34,876 nt of DNA from Pseudobdellovibrionaceae bacterium (GCA_018663505.1 JABJQG010000022.1:1-34876); one strand, 5' to 3'. Shown: positions 8,332 to 17,963, numbered from the stretch's first letter. Program-made: numbers and translations. The notes: a model not told the origin generated them from the letters alone.

Positions 8332-9341
8332 TAGAAGTTTCTCCAATCTGCATTTTCATTATCTGCATAAACATGGTCCCAAATTGTATTCGCTTCTGGT
8401 CCATCTTCACCACGTACTTCTTCCATAGCCATTCGAGTTTCTTTTTCGTAATTTAGTCGCAGTTCTTTACATTCGTCTTCAGAAATAAGTCCCCACTGCT
8501 GAAGTTGATCCTCAAATGTTACTAAACAATCTTCTTCATCTTTTCTTAAATTCGCACCATCGGCAGAGGAGTGACCATACAACCGAGATACATGTGCCTC
8601 TAAAATTAATGGTTTTTGATGCTTCCGCACATAAGCCATAGCTTTTTCTAAAGCTATATAAGATTCCACAGGGTCATTACCATTTACAACCATGGTTTTC
8701 ATATTAAAACCCTTACCACGATCAGCAATATTTACTTCACCATGTTGCCCTTCGTAGTTTGTGGAAATACCCCATTTATTATTTTGTACAATAATCAATA
8801 GTGGCAGTTCAGCACCTTTACGTGAAGCCCAAACCAAACTGCTGGCAAAATCGCCCTCTGCCGTACCTGCGTCCCCACCTGTAACAATAGTAATGCCCTT
8901 AGCTTTCTCACGTTTTTGCGCGTGAGCCGTTCCTATGGCCGTCAAATACTGAGTTTCAATAGTCGATGTCACGGGAACAACATTCCATTCAGGAATAGCA
9001 TAGTGATTAGAAAAGTTACGTCCCCCAGTAAATGGATCTGTTTTTTTATTCATCATTTGACGAAAAACATTTTTAGCTTCTAGTCCGTAGGAAGTAAGAA
9101 TATGTGAACACCTGTAGTGAAGGTGCAGATAATCATAATTATGCCCCTGACCTCGCTTGGCTAACAAGCCTAAAGGAACACCCAAAGCTTCTTCACCAGG
9201 CCCACCGATCCAAAAAAAGGCATCTCCAGATTTATATATGGTAATTAAACGCTCTTCTAATACCCGCGCCTTAACCATAAGGTCATGAATTTCAAGTAAC
9301 TTGGCCTTCTCTAAAGGCAAAGTGCTTTTTGACTTAGACAT
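8331..9341 (-). CDS. 2-oxo acid dehydrogenase E1 component, alpha subunit
   Basis: About 336 aa. The thiamine-diphosphate motif is GGDAGTAEGDF, followed after about 25 residues by QNNKWGIST, the family pattern GDG(A/S)xxEGDF...NN with GDAG in place of GDG. HLHYRCSH and RLYGHSSADG are the usual substrate and phosphorylation-loop regions. It decarboxylates a 2-oxo acid and passes the acyl group to an E2 lipoyl domain. I prefer the ATG at 9341 (AGGGG six bases upstream) over an in-frame start at 9365. It is the first gene of the operon E1 alpha, E1 beta, methyltransferase. The E2/E3 subunits must be encoded elsewhere. Confidence 0.93.
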   Translation of the reverse strand: MSKSKSTLPLEKAKLLEIHDLMVKARVLEERLITIYKSGDAFFWIGGPGEEALGVPLGLLAKRGQGHNYDYLHLHYRCSHILTSYGLEAKNVFRQMMNKKTDPFTGGRNFSNHYAIPEWNVVPVTSTIETQYLTAIGTAHAQKREKAKGITIVTGGDAGTAEGDFASSLVWASRKGAELPLLIIVQNNKWGISTNYEGQHGEVNIADRGKGFNMKTMVVNGNDPVESYIALEKAMAYVRKHQKPLILEAHVSRLYGHSSADGANLRKDEEDCLVTFEDQLQQWGLISEDECKELRLNYEKETRMAMEEVRGEDGPEANTIWDHVYADNENADWRNF

Positions 9342-9481
9342 TAACACCCCTATTGTGAACAACAAGATTTAGTAAAATCTACAATTTAAGTCAAATCAAA
9401 ATACAGATTATGAGTGCTTTTAAGGCACATAACCCACTGATTTTATAGAAAAAATTAAGTGAAACTCAATTAACAAAAAGA

Positions 9482-9503
9482 AAGGGAGCCAATTAGCTCC
9501 CTT
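9482..9503 (-). terminator. Rho-independent terminator
   Basis: An 8-bp GC-rich stem AAGGGAGC / GCTCCCTT (arms 9482-9489 and 9496-9503) with a 6-base loop. On the minus strand it is followed by CTTTTTG, so it should stop transcription from the gene at 9559-10101. Confidence 0.8.
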
Positions 9504-9558
9504 CCTCACTCAATTTCTTTAAATTCCACAAATCTTACCTGTAAGTTTATTTAAATAT

Positions 9559-10101
9559 TTACAAGATTTTTTTGCAGAATATTAAATCATCTTCATCAGC
9601 ATCTTCCCAAGGAGTAGATTCTTCATTGTTCTCTGAGGACCACTCTTTTTCCCAAGACTTCATTTTGACCAACAACCCATCTTTATAATTACTGTAGTGC
9701 ATTTCAGCCTTTTCTGATTCGCCCTCACCTGTTTCTTTATCTACGGAGGTCATTAATAACTCAACATGCACTTGATCTTCAGAACAGGTGGCAAGTGATG
9801 AAATATGCATAGAAATACTGTCTTCGATATCGCCTCTTATCTCTTTTTTGACTCCCACTTCTAAATCAGTATAATCATCTACTTCTTCGTCAATTTCACT
9901 TAATTGGATATACTCTTTATTCCCATCTTTTCTTTGTTTAACCTCAATGCCATCTTCATAGTCATCTGATTCTATTTCCTCAACTTCTTCTATACTTTCT
10001 AAGCCCTCCACACACATATATTTCCCCGAAATATCAGGACATGAAGCCTGTGCATATGTACAAAAACCTAAGGTTGCTAAAATAGTAATAATTTTTCTCA
10101 T
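9559..10101 (-). CDS. Small secreted acidic protein of unknown function
   Basis: A 180-aa protein with a signal peptide (MRKIITILATLGFCTYAQAS) followed by CPDISGKYMCVEG. This start, cysteines around a short ISGKY segment, resembles small periplasmic proteins in which SGxY opens a beta domain. The central part is strikingly rich in Glu and Asp. I recognise no named family. AGGGGA lies upstream of the ATG, and a rho-independent terminator follows the gene. It is divergent from the protease gene at 10424. Confidence 0.75.
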   Translation of the reverse strand: MRKIITILATLGFCTYAQASCPDISGKYMCVEGLESIEEVEEIESDDYEDGIEVKQRKDGNKEYIQLSEIDEEVDDYTDLEVGVKKEIRGDIEDSISMHISSLATCSEDQVHVELLMTSVDKETGEGESEKAEMHYSNYKDGLLVKMKSWEKEWSSENNEESTPWEDADEDDLIFCKKIL

Positions 10102-10423
10102 TTGAATTTCCCCTATTGTTAACTTAATTTATTTAAAACAATAACTAGCATTAATAATTTGCTGGACACAGGAAATACAAAAGACTGTAAAATATTCAAT
10201 ATACTCTTAGGAATAAATTATACCTGATATTTTTTTAGAGGCCTTATAGCTGAAGAGCTTTATTATTAGTATTTTTACCTTGTCCCAATAGAACCTTTAA
10301 TTCAACTCAAGCTCATCAATAATCATTTTATGATCACTTCATGAAAATAATTCGTACTGAACTTTGCCACTTCAAACCAACGCCATCATGAACTTGGCCT
10401 AAAATTTGTAAAGGACTTAAGGT
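10102..10423. other. Divergent promoter region
   Basis: About 320 AT-rich bases between divergently transcribed genes; it should contain promoters for both the secreted protein (minus) and the protease (plus). I could not assign convincing -35/-10 pairs. No RNA gene or coding region is supported. Confidence 0.5.
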
Positions 10424-11911
10424 ATGAACACTTCTATTTTAACATTATTGACCATCACCTTATCCATTTCTCTGATTAACTGTAGCAAAAAGGATTCTGA
10501 TGTTCCTAGCTACATACCCTATTTCACAGCGGAGGATTATTCAGGTATTGAAAAAGAATTGAGCGATGCTGATTTTTACTGTGCATACAATTCTAATTGT
10601 CCAAACAACGTGGGACTCATTTTTTCAAATATTGATGGGGATGAATATTACCCACGAATAAGTCAATGCACAGGTTTTCTAGTAGCTAAAGATATTGTAG
10701 CAACTAATAGCCATTGTATTCCTGATCGCTTAAAATCTAAAGGTGCTGATTGTTCTTCGCAAATCGCAATTCGCTTTATCGATAATATGAGTACTGGAGA
10801 AAAGAATATTTATAGCTGTAGCAAAATTCTTGATTATAGCCCAGTAGTCTTTTTCGATCCAGATTATTCATTTTTTCGATTAAGTAAAAAAACAGATCTT
10901 AAACCTCTAAAAATATATAAAAATGGACTTAAAGATAATCAGAGCATAACCATTGCTAAAGTCACCCCCCTTGATTATTCTAAAGGGGGAATTTTGGATA
11001 TGGAAAATTGTAAAATAGGGCTCAGTACTCTTCTCAATTTAAAAAGTACAAATTCTTGGTCTAAAACCGCCGTAGGGCTTGGATGCTTTAGTGAAAATGG
11101 AAATTCTGGTTCACCTGTACTTAATAGTGACAACGAGGTTCTAGGCATATTACAAGGTAAAGCGGCAAAGGAGTACAAAGACCTACTTGAACAAGTGTTT
11201 CAAGATTATAAACTACAACTTCCTGATCAAATTATACCACACATGGTTTTCACTAGCCTATCCTGTGTTGCCGACCCTGTTAATAAATCATTTAACCAGA
11301 AAAAGTGTAAATACGCAGAATCTCTGAGTATGTCAGACTGCATAGACTTTGATAATGAAGTGACAAAAGCCAATTCTGACAGAATTCAAACTAAATGGAG
11401 TCGTGCTTTACCAAAAATTTTTCTCTATGAATATTTATCAGATACAGAAAAACTAAGTACTACAGCCATCCCTATTTGCATTAAACCAAAAGAAAGCTTT
11501 AGTAATTATGAGCGATTCATTACTCTAAAGGGAGTCACCGGCTTTCAAAGTGAAAACATCAACACTAATTACCCTAGGTCTATAAAATTCGGCATTAGGT
11601 TTTCTGTAGACAAGGAGTTTAGACTGAGCCCTGAGATGGACTTTGTTGAAGAACTACGAGCAAGTTTTAATATTAATATTACAAAACAAGATGACACTTG
11701 GAGCGGCACAACTAACTCAACGTTTACTGATTGGTATTCTAATATAGACCTTACGGAAATGAAGCAGCCAGTCTCATTACCAATATGTTCAGAAAAGCAG
11801 TTACTAGCTAACAAAATAACAAAAGCTAAATTGCCTGATGGTGACATCATTAGTGAAGAAGAGTTAAAGCAACAAGAGGACATTAAAGACCGTAAGCTTT
11901 GTGAAAGATAG
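10424..11911 (+). CDS. Lipoprotein serine protease, trypsin/V8-like
   Basis: A 495-aa lipoprotein: signal MNTSILTLLTITLSISLINC with the acylated Cys at residue 20. A chymotrypsin-fold protease domain spans about residues 60-245. The catalytic triad can be read as His97 (VATNSHC), Asp147 (DYSFFRL) and Ser228 (GNSGSPV, the V8/glutamyl-endopeptidase form of the serine motif). Paired cysteines throughout suggest disulfides. The C-terminal half (about 250-495) is unrelated to the protease fold and unrecognised; it may be a binding domain. It should be anchored at the outer membrane or periplasmic face and cut proteins there. For a predatory bacterium this would suit prey or envelope remodelling, which is inference. 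Confidence 0.87.
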   Translation: MNTSILTLLTITLSISLINCSKKDSDVPSYIPYFTAEDYSGIEKELSDADFYCAYNSNCPNNVGLIFSNIDGDEYYPRISQCTGFLVAKDIVATNSHCIPDRLKSKGADCSSQIAIRFIDNMSTGEKNIYSCSKILDYSPVVFFDPDYSFFRLSKKTDLKPLKIYKNGLKDNQSITIAKVTPLDYSKGGILDMENCKIGLSTLLNLKSTNSWSKTAVGLGCFSENGNSGSPVLNSDNEVLGILQGKAAKEYKDLLEQVFQDYKLQLPDQIIPHMVFTSLSCVADPVNKSFNQKKCKYAESLSMSDCIDFDNEVTKANSDRIQTKWSRALPKIFLYEYLSDTEKLSTTAIPICIKPKESFSNYERFITLKGVTGFQSENINTNYPRSIKFGIRFSVDKEFRLSPEMDFVEELRASFNINITKQDDTWSGTTNSTFTDWYSNIDLTEMKQPVSLPICSEKQLLANKITKAKLPDGDIISEEELKQQEDIKDRKLCER

Positions 11912-12080
11912 GTACTTAATTGTTTCCTTTCATCACCAACAATATAAAGTTGAATTTTAATAGTTAAGTGATATCTCAAAAATCAATCTTTACATGTATA
12001 TGTTACATATATTTTTTGTTAAATTGTTTTACCAAGATATTTTTCATACACTAACAAAGACCCTAAAAATAGGACAGACA

Positions 12081-12587
12081 ATGCTTATCAAAATTATTAC
12101 AATATCCTTTTGCTTTCTAATTACAGTAAATACATATTCAGAGGTGAAAACCTTTAAAACTGACAAGGTTGAGATTATAGACGGTTTCATCATGCCCGAG
12201 ATCACAGCTGACACAAATGACTCAATGGTTTGTCATTATAGCAAAGCAGCAGAACATGGGGGGCGCATTGAGTTTCACCAAGGGGTTCTCAGTCATACTA
12301 GCTACAACTCTGATGGCGATGATATTTTTATGGGTTCTCGCAATAAGGTTTCAATACGACCAGGATCTGAGTCCACGGCATACTATAATATTCCAGATTA
12401 TATTTTAGTATCCAAGGGCAACGAAGTGGGAAGTGTTTACCTTCTTAGTGATGAAACCAGTAATGAGGAGCTGCTGACTTTTAAAGATATTAATGATAAG
12501 CAGTACTCTGTAAAGCTGAGTTCTCCTTATTTCAATACTATGGCTATAATATTTTTATGTGAAGTTAATGGTGAGCTTTTCCATTAA
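12081..12587 (+). CDS. Small secreted protein of unknown function
   Basis: About 168 aa from the ATG at 12081, which has AGGA six bases upstream and opens directly into a signal peptide (MLIKIITISFCFLITVNTYSE). An earlier in-frame start at 11994 would add 29 residues and bury the signal, so I reject it. The mature protein has two cysteines (VCHYS and FLCEVN), probably a disulfide, and mixed beta character. I recognise no family. It follows the protease gene by 169 bases in the same direction. Confidence 0.68.
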   Translation: MLIKIITISFCFLITVNTYSEVKTFKTDKVEIIDGFIMPEITADTNDSMVCHYSKAAEHGGRIEFHQGVLSHTSYNSDGDDIFMGSRNKVSIRPGSESTAYYNIPDYILVSKGNEVGSVYLLSDETSNEELLTFKDINDKQYSVKLSSPYFNTMAIIFLCEVNGELFH

Positions 12588-12650
12588 AAATATCTAAGCC
12601 TTTTAAAACTATAGAATATAATATTTGCTACCAACATACATACTCCCACC

Positions 12651-13628
12651 TCAAATTTTACAATTTAAATAATCAGTACAAATTTTATGAAGAGCTTCTC
12701 TTGAACTATTAAATGCCGATATTATAGACCCCCCTTTTTTTCCCGAAGCCAGGTCTCCAACCAAAAAGAGGCCCTTAATGGATGTTTCGTGGTCTTCAGT
12801 GAGTTGGGGTTGGTCGCCTATATACTCTATGCCTATATATTTTAAAAAGTTTGCTGGAGTAGTGCCACCTAAAGCATAGACGATGTGATCAACACTTACA
12901 GCTTCAATATTATCTTCTTTGAAAGTGATCTTTACCTTACTTTCATCAAGGGCCAGCTCATCAACATTACTACTTAATATAAGTTGTACTTTATTTTGAT
13001 TTCCAAGCTCCAATAAGCTTTTATTATTAATCGGATTCATTCTTTTAAATTCTGGCTGACGATAAGAAAAGAAAACTTTTGCATTTTCTTGTACAAGATA
13101 CTGTGCATACTCAGAAGCACTATCACCACCACCAACTACAAGAATAGAGCTGTTTCTTAATTCATCACTATTTACGTCATAATGAATCTTCTTTTTAATG
13201 GAACTGGGAATTTTATAGTCTGGTTTATTTGGTCTACCAAAAATACCAATGGCTATCACGCACACTTTAGCTTTTAAAACACCACATGAAGTTTCGATTA
13301 AAAAGGTATCATCTTCTTTTTTTATTTGAGTCACACCACAACCGTAATTAACCGTAATGTTGTGGTCAGAAATAGCCTTATCCAAGTAGCTCAGCGCATC
13401 TATCTTGGAGGTATCATCTATGCACATCACCCCATAACAAACAGCCGCTGCCCCTTTATAGTTTGCCGTGACTTCTTTGGACTCAGGGTAAAACTTTCGA
13501 ATAGTAAAACTATGCTCTTTAGCTTTCTCTAAAACTAAAACTTTATTAGAAGCAACTCCAGAGCTAATAGCTTCAGCAGCCATGCTAATTCCGGCTGGTC
13601 CGGCACCAATTACGATTAAATCAAACAT
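12651..13628 (-). CDS. FAD/NAD(P)-dependent oxidoreductase, YpdA-like
   Basis: A 325-aa flavoprotein of the thioredoxin-reductase-like group. The FAD-binding motif VIGAGPAG is at residues 6-13, the NAD(P)H motif VVGGGDSASEYA near residue 165, and the second FAD motif GLFLVGDLASG near residue 288. There is no CxxC active-site pair, which excludes ordinary thioredoxin reductase. The overall layout matches YpdA-type (bacillithiol disulfide reductase) and related single-domain NAD(P)H oxidoreductases. Substrate uncertain. AAAGGGTG precedes the ATG. Confidence 0.85.
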   Translation of the reverse strand: MFDLIVIGAGPAGISMAAEAISSGVASNKVLVLEKAKEHSFTIRKFYPESKEVTANYKGAAAVCYGVMCIDDTSKIDALSYLDKAISDHNITVNYGCGVTQIKKEDDTFLIETSCGVLKAKVCVIAIGIFGRPNKPDYKIPSSIKKKIHYDVNSDELRNSSILVVGGGDSASEYAQYLVQENAKVFFSYRQPEFKRMNPINNKSLLELGNQNKVQLILSSNVDELALDESKVKITFKEDNIEAVSVDHIVYALGGTTPANFLKYIGIEYIGDQPQLTEDHETSIKGLFLVGDLASGKKGGSIISAFNSSREALHKICTDYLNCKI

Positions 13629-14091
13629 AAAACACCCTTTACAAAATATTCTTCTTTAATAATCCTAATGTTTATTTATATTTAGCAAAAGTCCAGAAAT
13701 AATAATATCGCAGCTCATTCTTTTGATCATTACCAATTATTCCCTAAATCACTCTTGTTTTGGCTAAAAAATCTTATTTAAAGAACAAGACGCCAAAGAA
13801 TATGATCTATCATTCCGTCATCTAGTTGTTCTACATTCTTGAGCGTGTCTATTTTGAGAAAATTAAATTTTAGAGGGAGGCTCTGCGAACGTACATTTGT
13901 AGTGGCTGTGGATAACTCCAGCTCATGTAAACGTAATCTCTCTTTTGCATAATGAATCATAAAAGGGAACCTGATGTTCCCTTTTTTTATAACAAATAAT
14001 GTGTATTTTCTAAGCTGTGTATTACCCTTGTACCATTCGCCTTGAAAACTACTTACCATTAAGAACTCAATGAGCCACTATATAAACCTAA
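13629..14091. other. Intergenic region with one hairpin; possible small RNA
   Basis: About 460 bases between two minus-strand genes. A minus-strand open frame at 13778-14059 (93 codons) lacks a recognisable family or a clear ribosome site, and a terminator-like hairpin lies inside it, so I do not call it a gene. The hairpin at 13961-13985 has its long T-run on the plus strand, opposite to the flanking genes, which would fit a plus-strand small RNA ending there; no promoter was convincing. Confidence 0.4.
13961..13988 (+). terminator. Terminator-like hairpin, strongest on plus strand
   Basis: A 10-bp stem (arms 13961-13970 and 13976-13985, AAAAGGGAAC / GTTCCCTTTT) with a 5-base loop, followed on the plus strand by a run of T to 13988. 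On the minus strand the trailing T-run is only four bases. It could serve the minus-strand gene at 14092-14493, about 100 bases away, but the sequence favours a plus-strand transcript. Confidence 0.65.
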
Positions 14092-14493
14092 TTAACCAGC
14101 CATTATATATTGAATATCAAATATTGTGAAGTCAGTGGAGTACTCTGGAAAGTACACTTCTCCTTGTAAAATATGAGCGCTTTCAGTACCGTCATCATAT
14201 GTTAAAGAGCCAAAAGTACATTTAAGGGTCTTACCATCATTTCCATTTTTTAAACAAGATAATGTAATTAAGTGTGATGAATTAGATCTAAGACTTGCAG
14301 CGTACTCCTCCTCAAGGATTTCACTTAGGGTCACTTCACCATTCACTGATTGCTTATGGGCCACAGATGAATTGATGAACGCTTGTATAATAGCTACCTG
14401 AGTTTTGGAATTAAGGTAAGCTGTGTTCGGTGAATCAGCGGCAAATATGCTGAAAGCGTAACATGAAATCAATAGGCCAATAATTTTTTTCAT
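14092..14493 (-). CDS. Small secreted protein of unknown function
   Basis: About 133 aa from the ATG at 14493, which is preceded by AAGGGGAG at good spacing and begins a clean signal peptide (MKKIIGLLISCYAFSIFAAD). The longer frame from 14526 would place this ribosome site inside the gene. The mature domain has two cysteines (LSCLKNG and LKCTFGS) about 16 residues apart and a beta-rich look. Family not recognised. Confidence 0.72.
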   Translation of the reverse strand: MKKIIGLLISCYAFSIFAADSPNTAYLNSKTQVAIIQAFINSSVAHKQSVNGEVTLSEILEEEYAASLRSNSSHLITLSCLKNGNDGKTLKCTFGSLTYDDGTESAHILQGEVYFPEYSTDFTIFDIQYIMAG

Positions 14494-14642
14494 AAAAGTT
14501 CTCCCCTTAAGGTTGTTAGTTTTCATTAGACTTACAGGCTGATATCAATGAGAGCAAAAATTATTATGAAATTAAGATTAAAATGAAATAATTTCTTAAA
14601 ATCACACAAGAATAGATACTTTGTAGTACTTCAAGCACATAC

Positions 14643-15104
14643 TTAAACAGAATTTTCTCTATGCATCTTAGTGATTATTCGATCAAAGGAGTTTGCAAAA
14701 CGAGCTTTATCCTTAGGGCCTAATGGGGCTGGGCCTCCTGTAACCACACCGGTATCGCGTAACCCCTGCATAAAATCTCGGGTTGATAAACGCTCCCCCA
14801 CATTATCTTCCGTATAAAGCTCACCTCTGGGGTTTATGGCCAAAGCTCCCTTTTCTACTATTAGAGCTGCCAAAGGGATATCCGCGGTAATGACTAAGTC
14901 TGTTTTAGAAACGTGTTCCACAATATATTGATCTGCCACATCAGCTCCTTTTTCTACCTGTACCGAAGTAATTAAAGGGTCCTGTGGCACTGACATATAA
15001 CCATTGGCCACCAAACAAACAGGTACAGAGAGCCGCTTAGAAGCTTTAAAAACCACCTCTTTAATGATTTTGGGACATGCATCAGCGTCTATCCAAATTT
15101 TCAT
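14643..15104 (-). CDS. yaiI: YaiI/YqxD family protein (UPF0178, DUF188)
   Basis: A 153-aa protein, the normal length for this family. Signature segments: [12 protein letters not shown] at the start, [10 protein letters not shown], the [23 protein letters not shown] block, [11 protein letters not shown], and [21 protein letters not shown] near the C-terminus. The family has a PIN-like fold with conserved acidic residues (D6, D8 and the TADIPLA aspartate), so a nuclease activity has been suspected; its role is not established. It is the gene just downstream of the ribonucleotide reductase on the same strand, but a terminator separates them. Confidence 0.93.
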   Translation of the reverse strand: MKIWIDADACPKIIKEVVFKASKRLSVPVCLVANGYMSVPQDPLITSVQVEKGADVADQYIVEHVSKTDLVITADIPLAALIVEKGALAINPRGELYTEDNVGERLSTRDFMQGLRDTGVVTGGPAPLGPKDKARFANSFDRIITKMHRENSV

Positions 15105-15136
15105 ATATATACCTTTCTGAACCTGGCATTAAATAA

Positions 15137-15165
15137 AAAATGAGAGATGATTCATCTCTCATTTT
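15137..15165 (-). terminator. Rho-independent terminator of the ribonucleotide reductase gene
   Basis: A 13-bp perfect stem (arms 15137-15149 and 15153-15165, core TGAGAGATG / CATCTCTCA) with a 3-base loop, A-tract on one side and T-tract on the other. It lies 32 bases after the stop at 15197 and before the start of the yaiI gene at 15104. Confidence 0.85.
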
Positions 15166-15196
15166 ACTATGAACAATTGTAATCTAAAAAATAAAT

Positions 15197-17854
15197 CTAC
15201 TCACATTTGCTGCTTCCGCAATCTAAACACACAAAGCAGCCCTCTTGAAGCTTAACATTCTTACTTGTACATTCAGTACACTTCATTGAAATCACTTCCG
15301 AAACATACTTCTTTAATGTTCGTGCGATAGCTTTAGAAAAAGATGTAATGTTGCCTTCGCTTTTCACCAGCTGAGAAACAATAAACTCAATATCAGCTCC
15401 ATGCCTTAAAGATGTGGAAATCAGCCGTGTTAATGCCTCTTGCTCATCAGACTCGAATAAGGACTGAATATCTGTTAATACCCAACCGTCCTCTGTTTCT
15501 AAGTTATATCCAGACTTAGCCTTAACCATGGATCCACTTTTTAACTTTGTGGGGAGATGTAACTTTGATTGTCTTAATGCAAATACCTCATAAGGGTCCT
15601 CATCTAAAAGGCCAACAATCACAATCCATTTTTCTCCGCCTGAAGTTATATGATGAATATCACATGGCATTGTTTGGGGACGCTTTGCGGCCTTGGTTCG
15701 AGGAATTCCCTTAGCTAATTCAGTATTATTCTCACCAGACAGGACAGCCAACATGGTACCCTCTCTATATGAGGTGCAACCTTTAATTGTACCTGTTTTA
15801 TAGGCTTCCAAATATAATCTTTTAAAATCTTCATAAGGATAGTCCTCAGGAATATTTACGGTTTTCGACATCGCTGCGTCTACATATTTTGAAAACACAC
15901 CCATGGTTTTAATATGATCATCAATATTTAAACCATAAGTGGTGGCTGCCCATTCTGCATCTGGCTCCCAGGAATTATTTTCTTCATGGTACCGTACTGC
16001 ATAATCGCGCACTCTGGATTCTTTTAACAAACCCCTTGATGCATCAAACTTCCAAGTTTCATTATTAAACTTTGTGACTAAAACACTTTCATCACCCTCT
16101 TTGCCCCATTCCCAATGAGTCTCAGGACCTTTTACCGAACAGCTCTTAGCTTCCCAGTTAATATCAGTGGGTACACCTAAACCTTCTGGCGGGTAAGGCT
16201 GCATAGATGTTCTAATATAGTCAGACATAAATAAAGGCTCTAGGCCACCAGAAACATTGTTAGATAAAACAGAACTGTTGCCTGTGGGTTGAATAGATAA
16301 CAAATGGCTATTTCTAATTCCATTTTCTTTGATCATTTCACGAACTTCTTCGTCTAAATTCTTAACAAATTCTCCGCCCAAATAAGCTTCTTTATCAAAA
16401 ATCTCAAACACACCTTTTTCTTTCGCTAATTCCGAAGATGTTCTGTACGCCTGATTCATAATAAATTGGCATAGTTTTTCTGTAAGCTTTAATGCACTTT
16501 CTGACCCATACCTTTGTTTCATCATCATTAAAGCCGAACCGTAACCAAGAACTCCCAGGCCAATACGACGCTTTGCTATTAAGTTTTCCTTTTGCTCCAC
16601 CAATGGAACTTGAGTTCTATCGTTAACATTATCCATAAATCGAACTGCAGATACAATGACATCTTTAAGCTTATCAAAATCCCAAGTTTGATTTTTAGTA
16701 TCCACAAACTGAGTTAAGTTAATAGAGCCCAATAAACAACTACCACCCACGGGTAACACCTGCTCGCCACAAGGGTTCGTGGCATTAATGTGCTCGGCGT
16801 AATAGAGATTATTCAGTTTATTTATGGTGTCATCAAACAAAATACCTGGCTCATTACGATTATAAGTAGACTTCATAATCAGATCCCAAAGCTCCACTGC
16901 GGAGTTGTAGGCTTTGTACACTTTGACAGGGTAGCCATTAGCTTTCCACTTCTTTATGCTACCATCCCAGTATTTTTGATATTCCTCTTTAACTAATTCA
17001 AAGTCAGGAAATTCTAAGTTCCACGGCTCTTTATTTTCAACAGCAGTCATAAATGCATCTGAAACTAAAACCGACATATTAAATTTTGTTAATCGTCCAG
17101 GAGTTTGCTTGGCTGTAATAAACTCTTCTATATCCGGGTGAAAAACAGACATGGTGACCATCTGAGCCCCTTTTCTAATTTTCTTTTTTCCTTTATTATC
17201 TTTTTTCTTAAACCCACTACCAGCAGTAATCACAGCACTCTGAGTGTCCCACATCTCCAAAAGCTTTACTGCACCTGGTGAGTCACCACCAATACCTTGA
17301 ACAAAAGCACCACGTGGTCGCATGACGTCTGCACAGAAGCCATAGCCGCCTTCAGATTTTAATATAAGAGCCTGGCGACGAAGCTCGTCCATAATGCTTT
17401 CCATGGAGTCTTGATTTTCGCCTCTAAAGCCACTAACAAAACAATTAATATAAGTGGTTCCCTTTAAATTAGTACCCGCATTTGAGGTTATTCTTCCTCC
17501 TGGCACAAATTTAAAATCTTCCAGTATATGTAGAAATCTCTTAGCCCAATAAGCTCGAACCTCTTCTTTTTCCACAGAAGCGATGTCCTTAGCTATAGCT
17601 AAATGTCTGTCGTTTATATCATTTTCGTTTTCGTATTTATAAGTCATATCGAAAACTTCTTTAGAAAAATCATCAGTAAATTGAGTGTTAGGCTTAGCTA
17701 ACTCCTCTAGCGTCGCCACATTATCACGCACTTTTTTCAATTCGCTCTTTCCCATATCCGAGATGCTGCTTTCATTCCCACCAACTTTTGGTGCCAAAAA
17801 CTCTGGGCTTGTGTTTATTCTTTTATCATCAATGATAGTTGTTTCTGTCTCCAT
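15197..17854 (-). CDS. nrdJ: Adenosylcobalamin-dependent (class II) ribonucleotide reductase
   Basis: An 885-aa enzyme that makes deoxyribonucleotides without oxygen dependence, using adenosylcobalamin to generate the radical. Visible features: TTYINCFVSG (first active-site cysteine) near residue 140, SEGGYGF, ATNPCGEQVLP with the thiyl-radical Cys at 362 in the N-x-C-x-E pattern, RRIGLGVLGYG, and QPTGNSSVL. From about residue 720 comes the TSCPD-type C-terminal domain (CDIHHITSGGEKWIV). The last 30 residues hold a Cys-rich tail (CTEC ... CLDCGSSKC) that likely relays electrons or binds zinc. AAGGAG precedes the ATG. The upstream region carries paired NrdR boxes. No small subunit is encoded nearby, as expected for class II. 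A lysine-rich insertion follows GSGFKKKD. Confidence 0.95.
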   Translation of the reverse strand: METETTIIDDKRINTSPEFLAPKVGGNESSISDMGKSELKKVRDNVATLEELAKPNTQFTDDFSKEVFDMTYKYENENDINDRHLAIAKDIASVEKEEVRAYWAKRFLHILEDFKFVPGGRITSNAGTNLKGTTYINCFVSGFRGENQDSMESIMDELRRQALILKSEGGYGFCADVMRPRGAFVQGIGGDSPGAVKLLEMWDTQSAVITAGSGFKKKDNKGKKKIRKGAQMVTMSVFHPDIEEFITAKQTPGRLTKFNMSVLVSDAFMTAVENKEPWNLEFPDFELVKEEYQKYWDGSIKKWKANGYPVKVYKAYNSAVELWDLIMKSTYNRNEPGILFDDTINKLNNLYYAEHINATNPCGEQVLPVGGSCLLGSINLTQFVDTKNQTWDFDKLKDVIVSAVRFMDNVNDRTQVPLVEQKENLIAKRRIGLGVLGYGSALMMMKQRYGSESALKLTEKLCQFIMNQAYRTSSELAKEKGVFEIFDKEAYLGGEFVKNLDEEVREMIKENGIRNSHLLSIQPTGNSSVLSNNVSGGLEPLFMSDYIRTSMQPYPPEGLGVPTDINWEAKSCSVKGPETHWEWGKEGDESVLVTKFNNETWKFDASRGLLKESRVRDYAVRYHEENNSWEPDAEWAATTYGLNIDDHIKTMGVFSKYVDAAMSKTVNIPEDYPYEDFKRLYLEAYKTGTIKGCTSYREGTMLAVLSGENNTELAKGIPRTKAAKRPQTMPCDIHHITSGGEKWIVIVGLLDEDPYEVFALRQSKLHLPTKLKSGSMVKAKSGYNLETEDGWVLTDIQSLFESDEQEALTRLISTSLRHGADIEFIVSQLVKSEGNITSFSKAIARTLKKYVSEVISMKCTECTSKNVKLQEGCFVCLDCGSSKCE

Positions 17855-17910
17855 GACGTCTCCTTCGCTGTATCTCCGACCATCTTCTGGCCTATATTGT
17901 CATTGCCTAT

Positions 17911-17938
17911 ATTATAAATCATCCTTGATTTGCATAAA
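17911..17938 (-). promoter_or_regulatory. Predicted sigma-70-type promoter for nrdJ
   Basis: On the minus strand, a perfect -10 TATAAT at 17916-17911 is preceded after 16 bases by TTTATG (17938-17933) as a weak -35. It lies about 57 bases before the nrdJ start, downstream of the two NrdR boxes. The -10 is good and the -35 poor; other promoters in this AT-rich region cannot be excluded. Confidence 0.45.
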
Positions 17939-17963
17939 TTTTAGATAATTTAATGAAAAATAG

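Noticed and set aside
12651-13628. Thioredoxin reductase
   Set aside because: FAD and NAD(P) motifs are present but the CxxC redox pair is missing; a YpdA-like enzyme fits better.
13778-14059. 93-codon minus-strand open frame
   Set aside because: A terminator-like hairpin lies inside it and it has no recognised domain or clear ribosome site; possible but unsupported.
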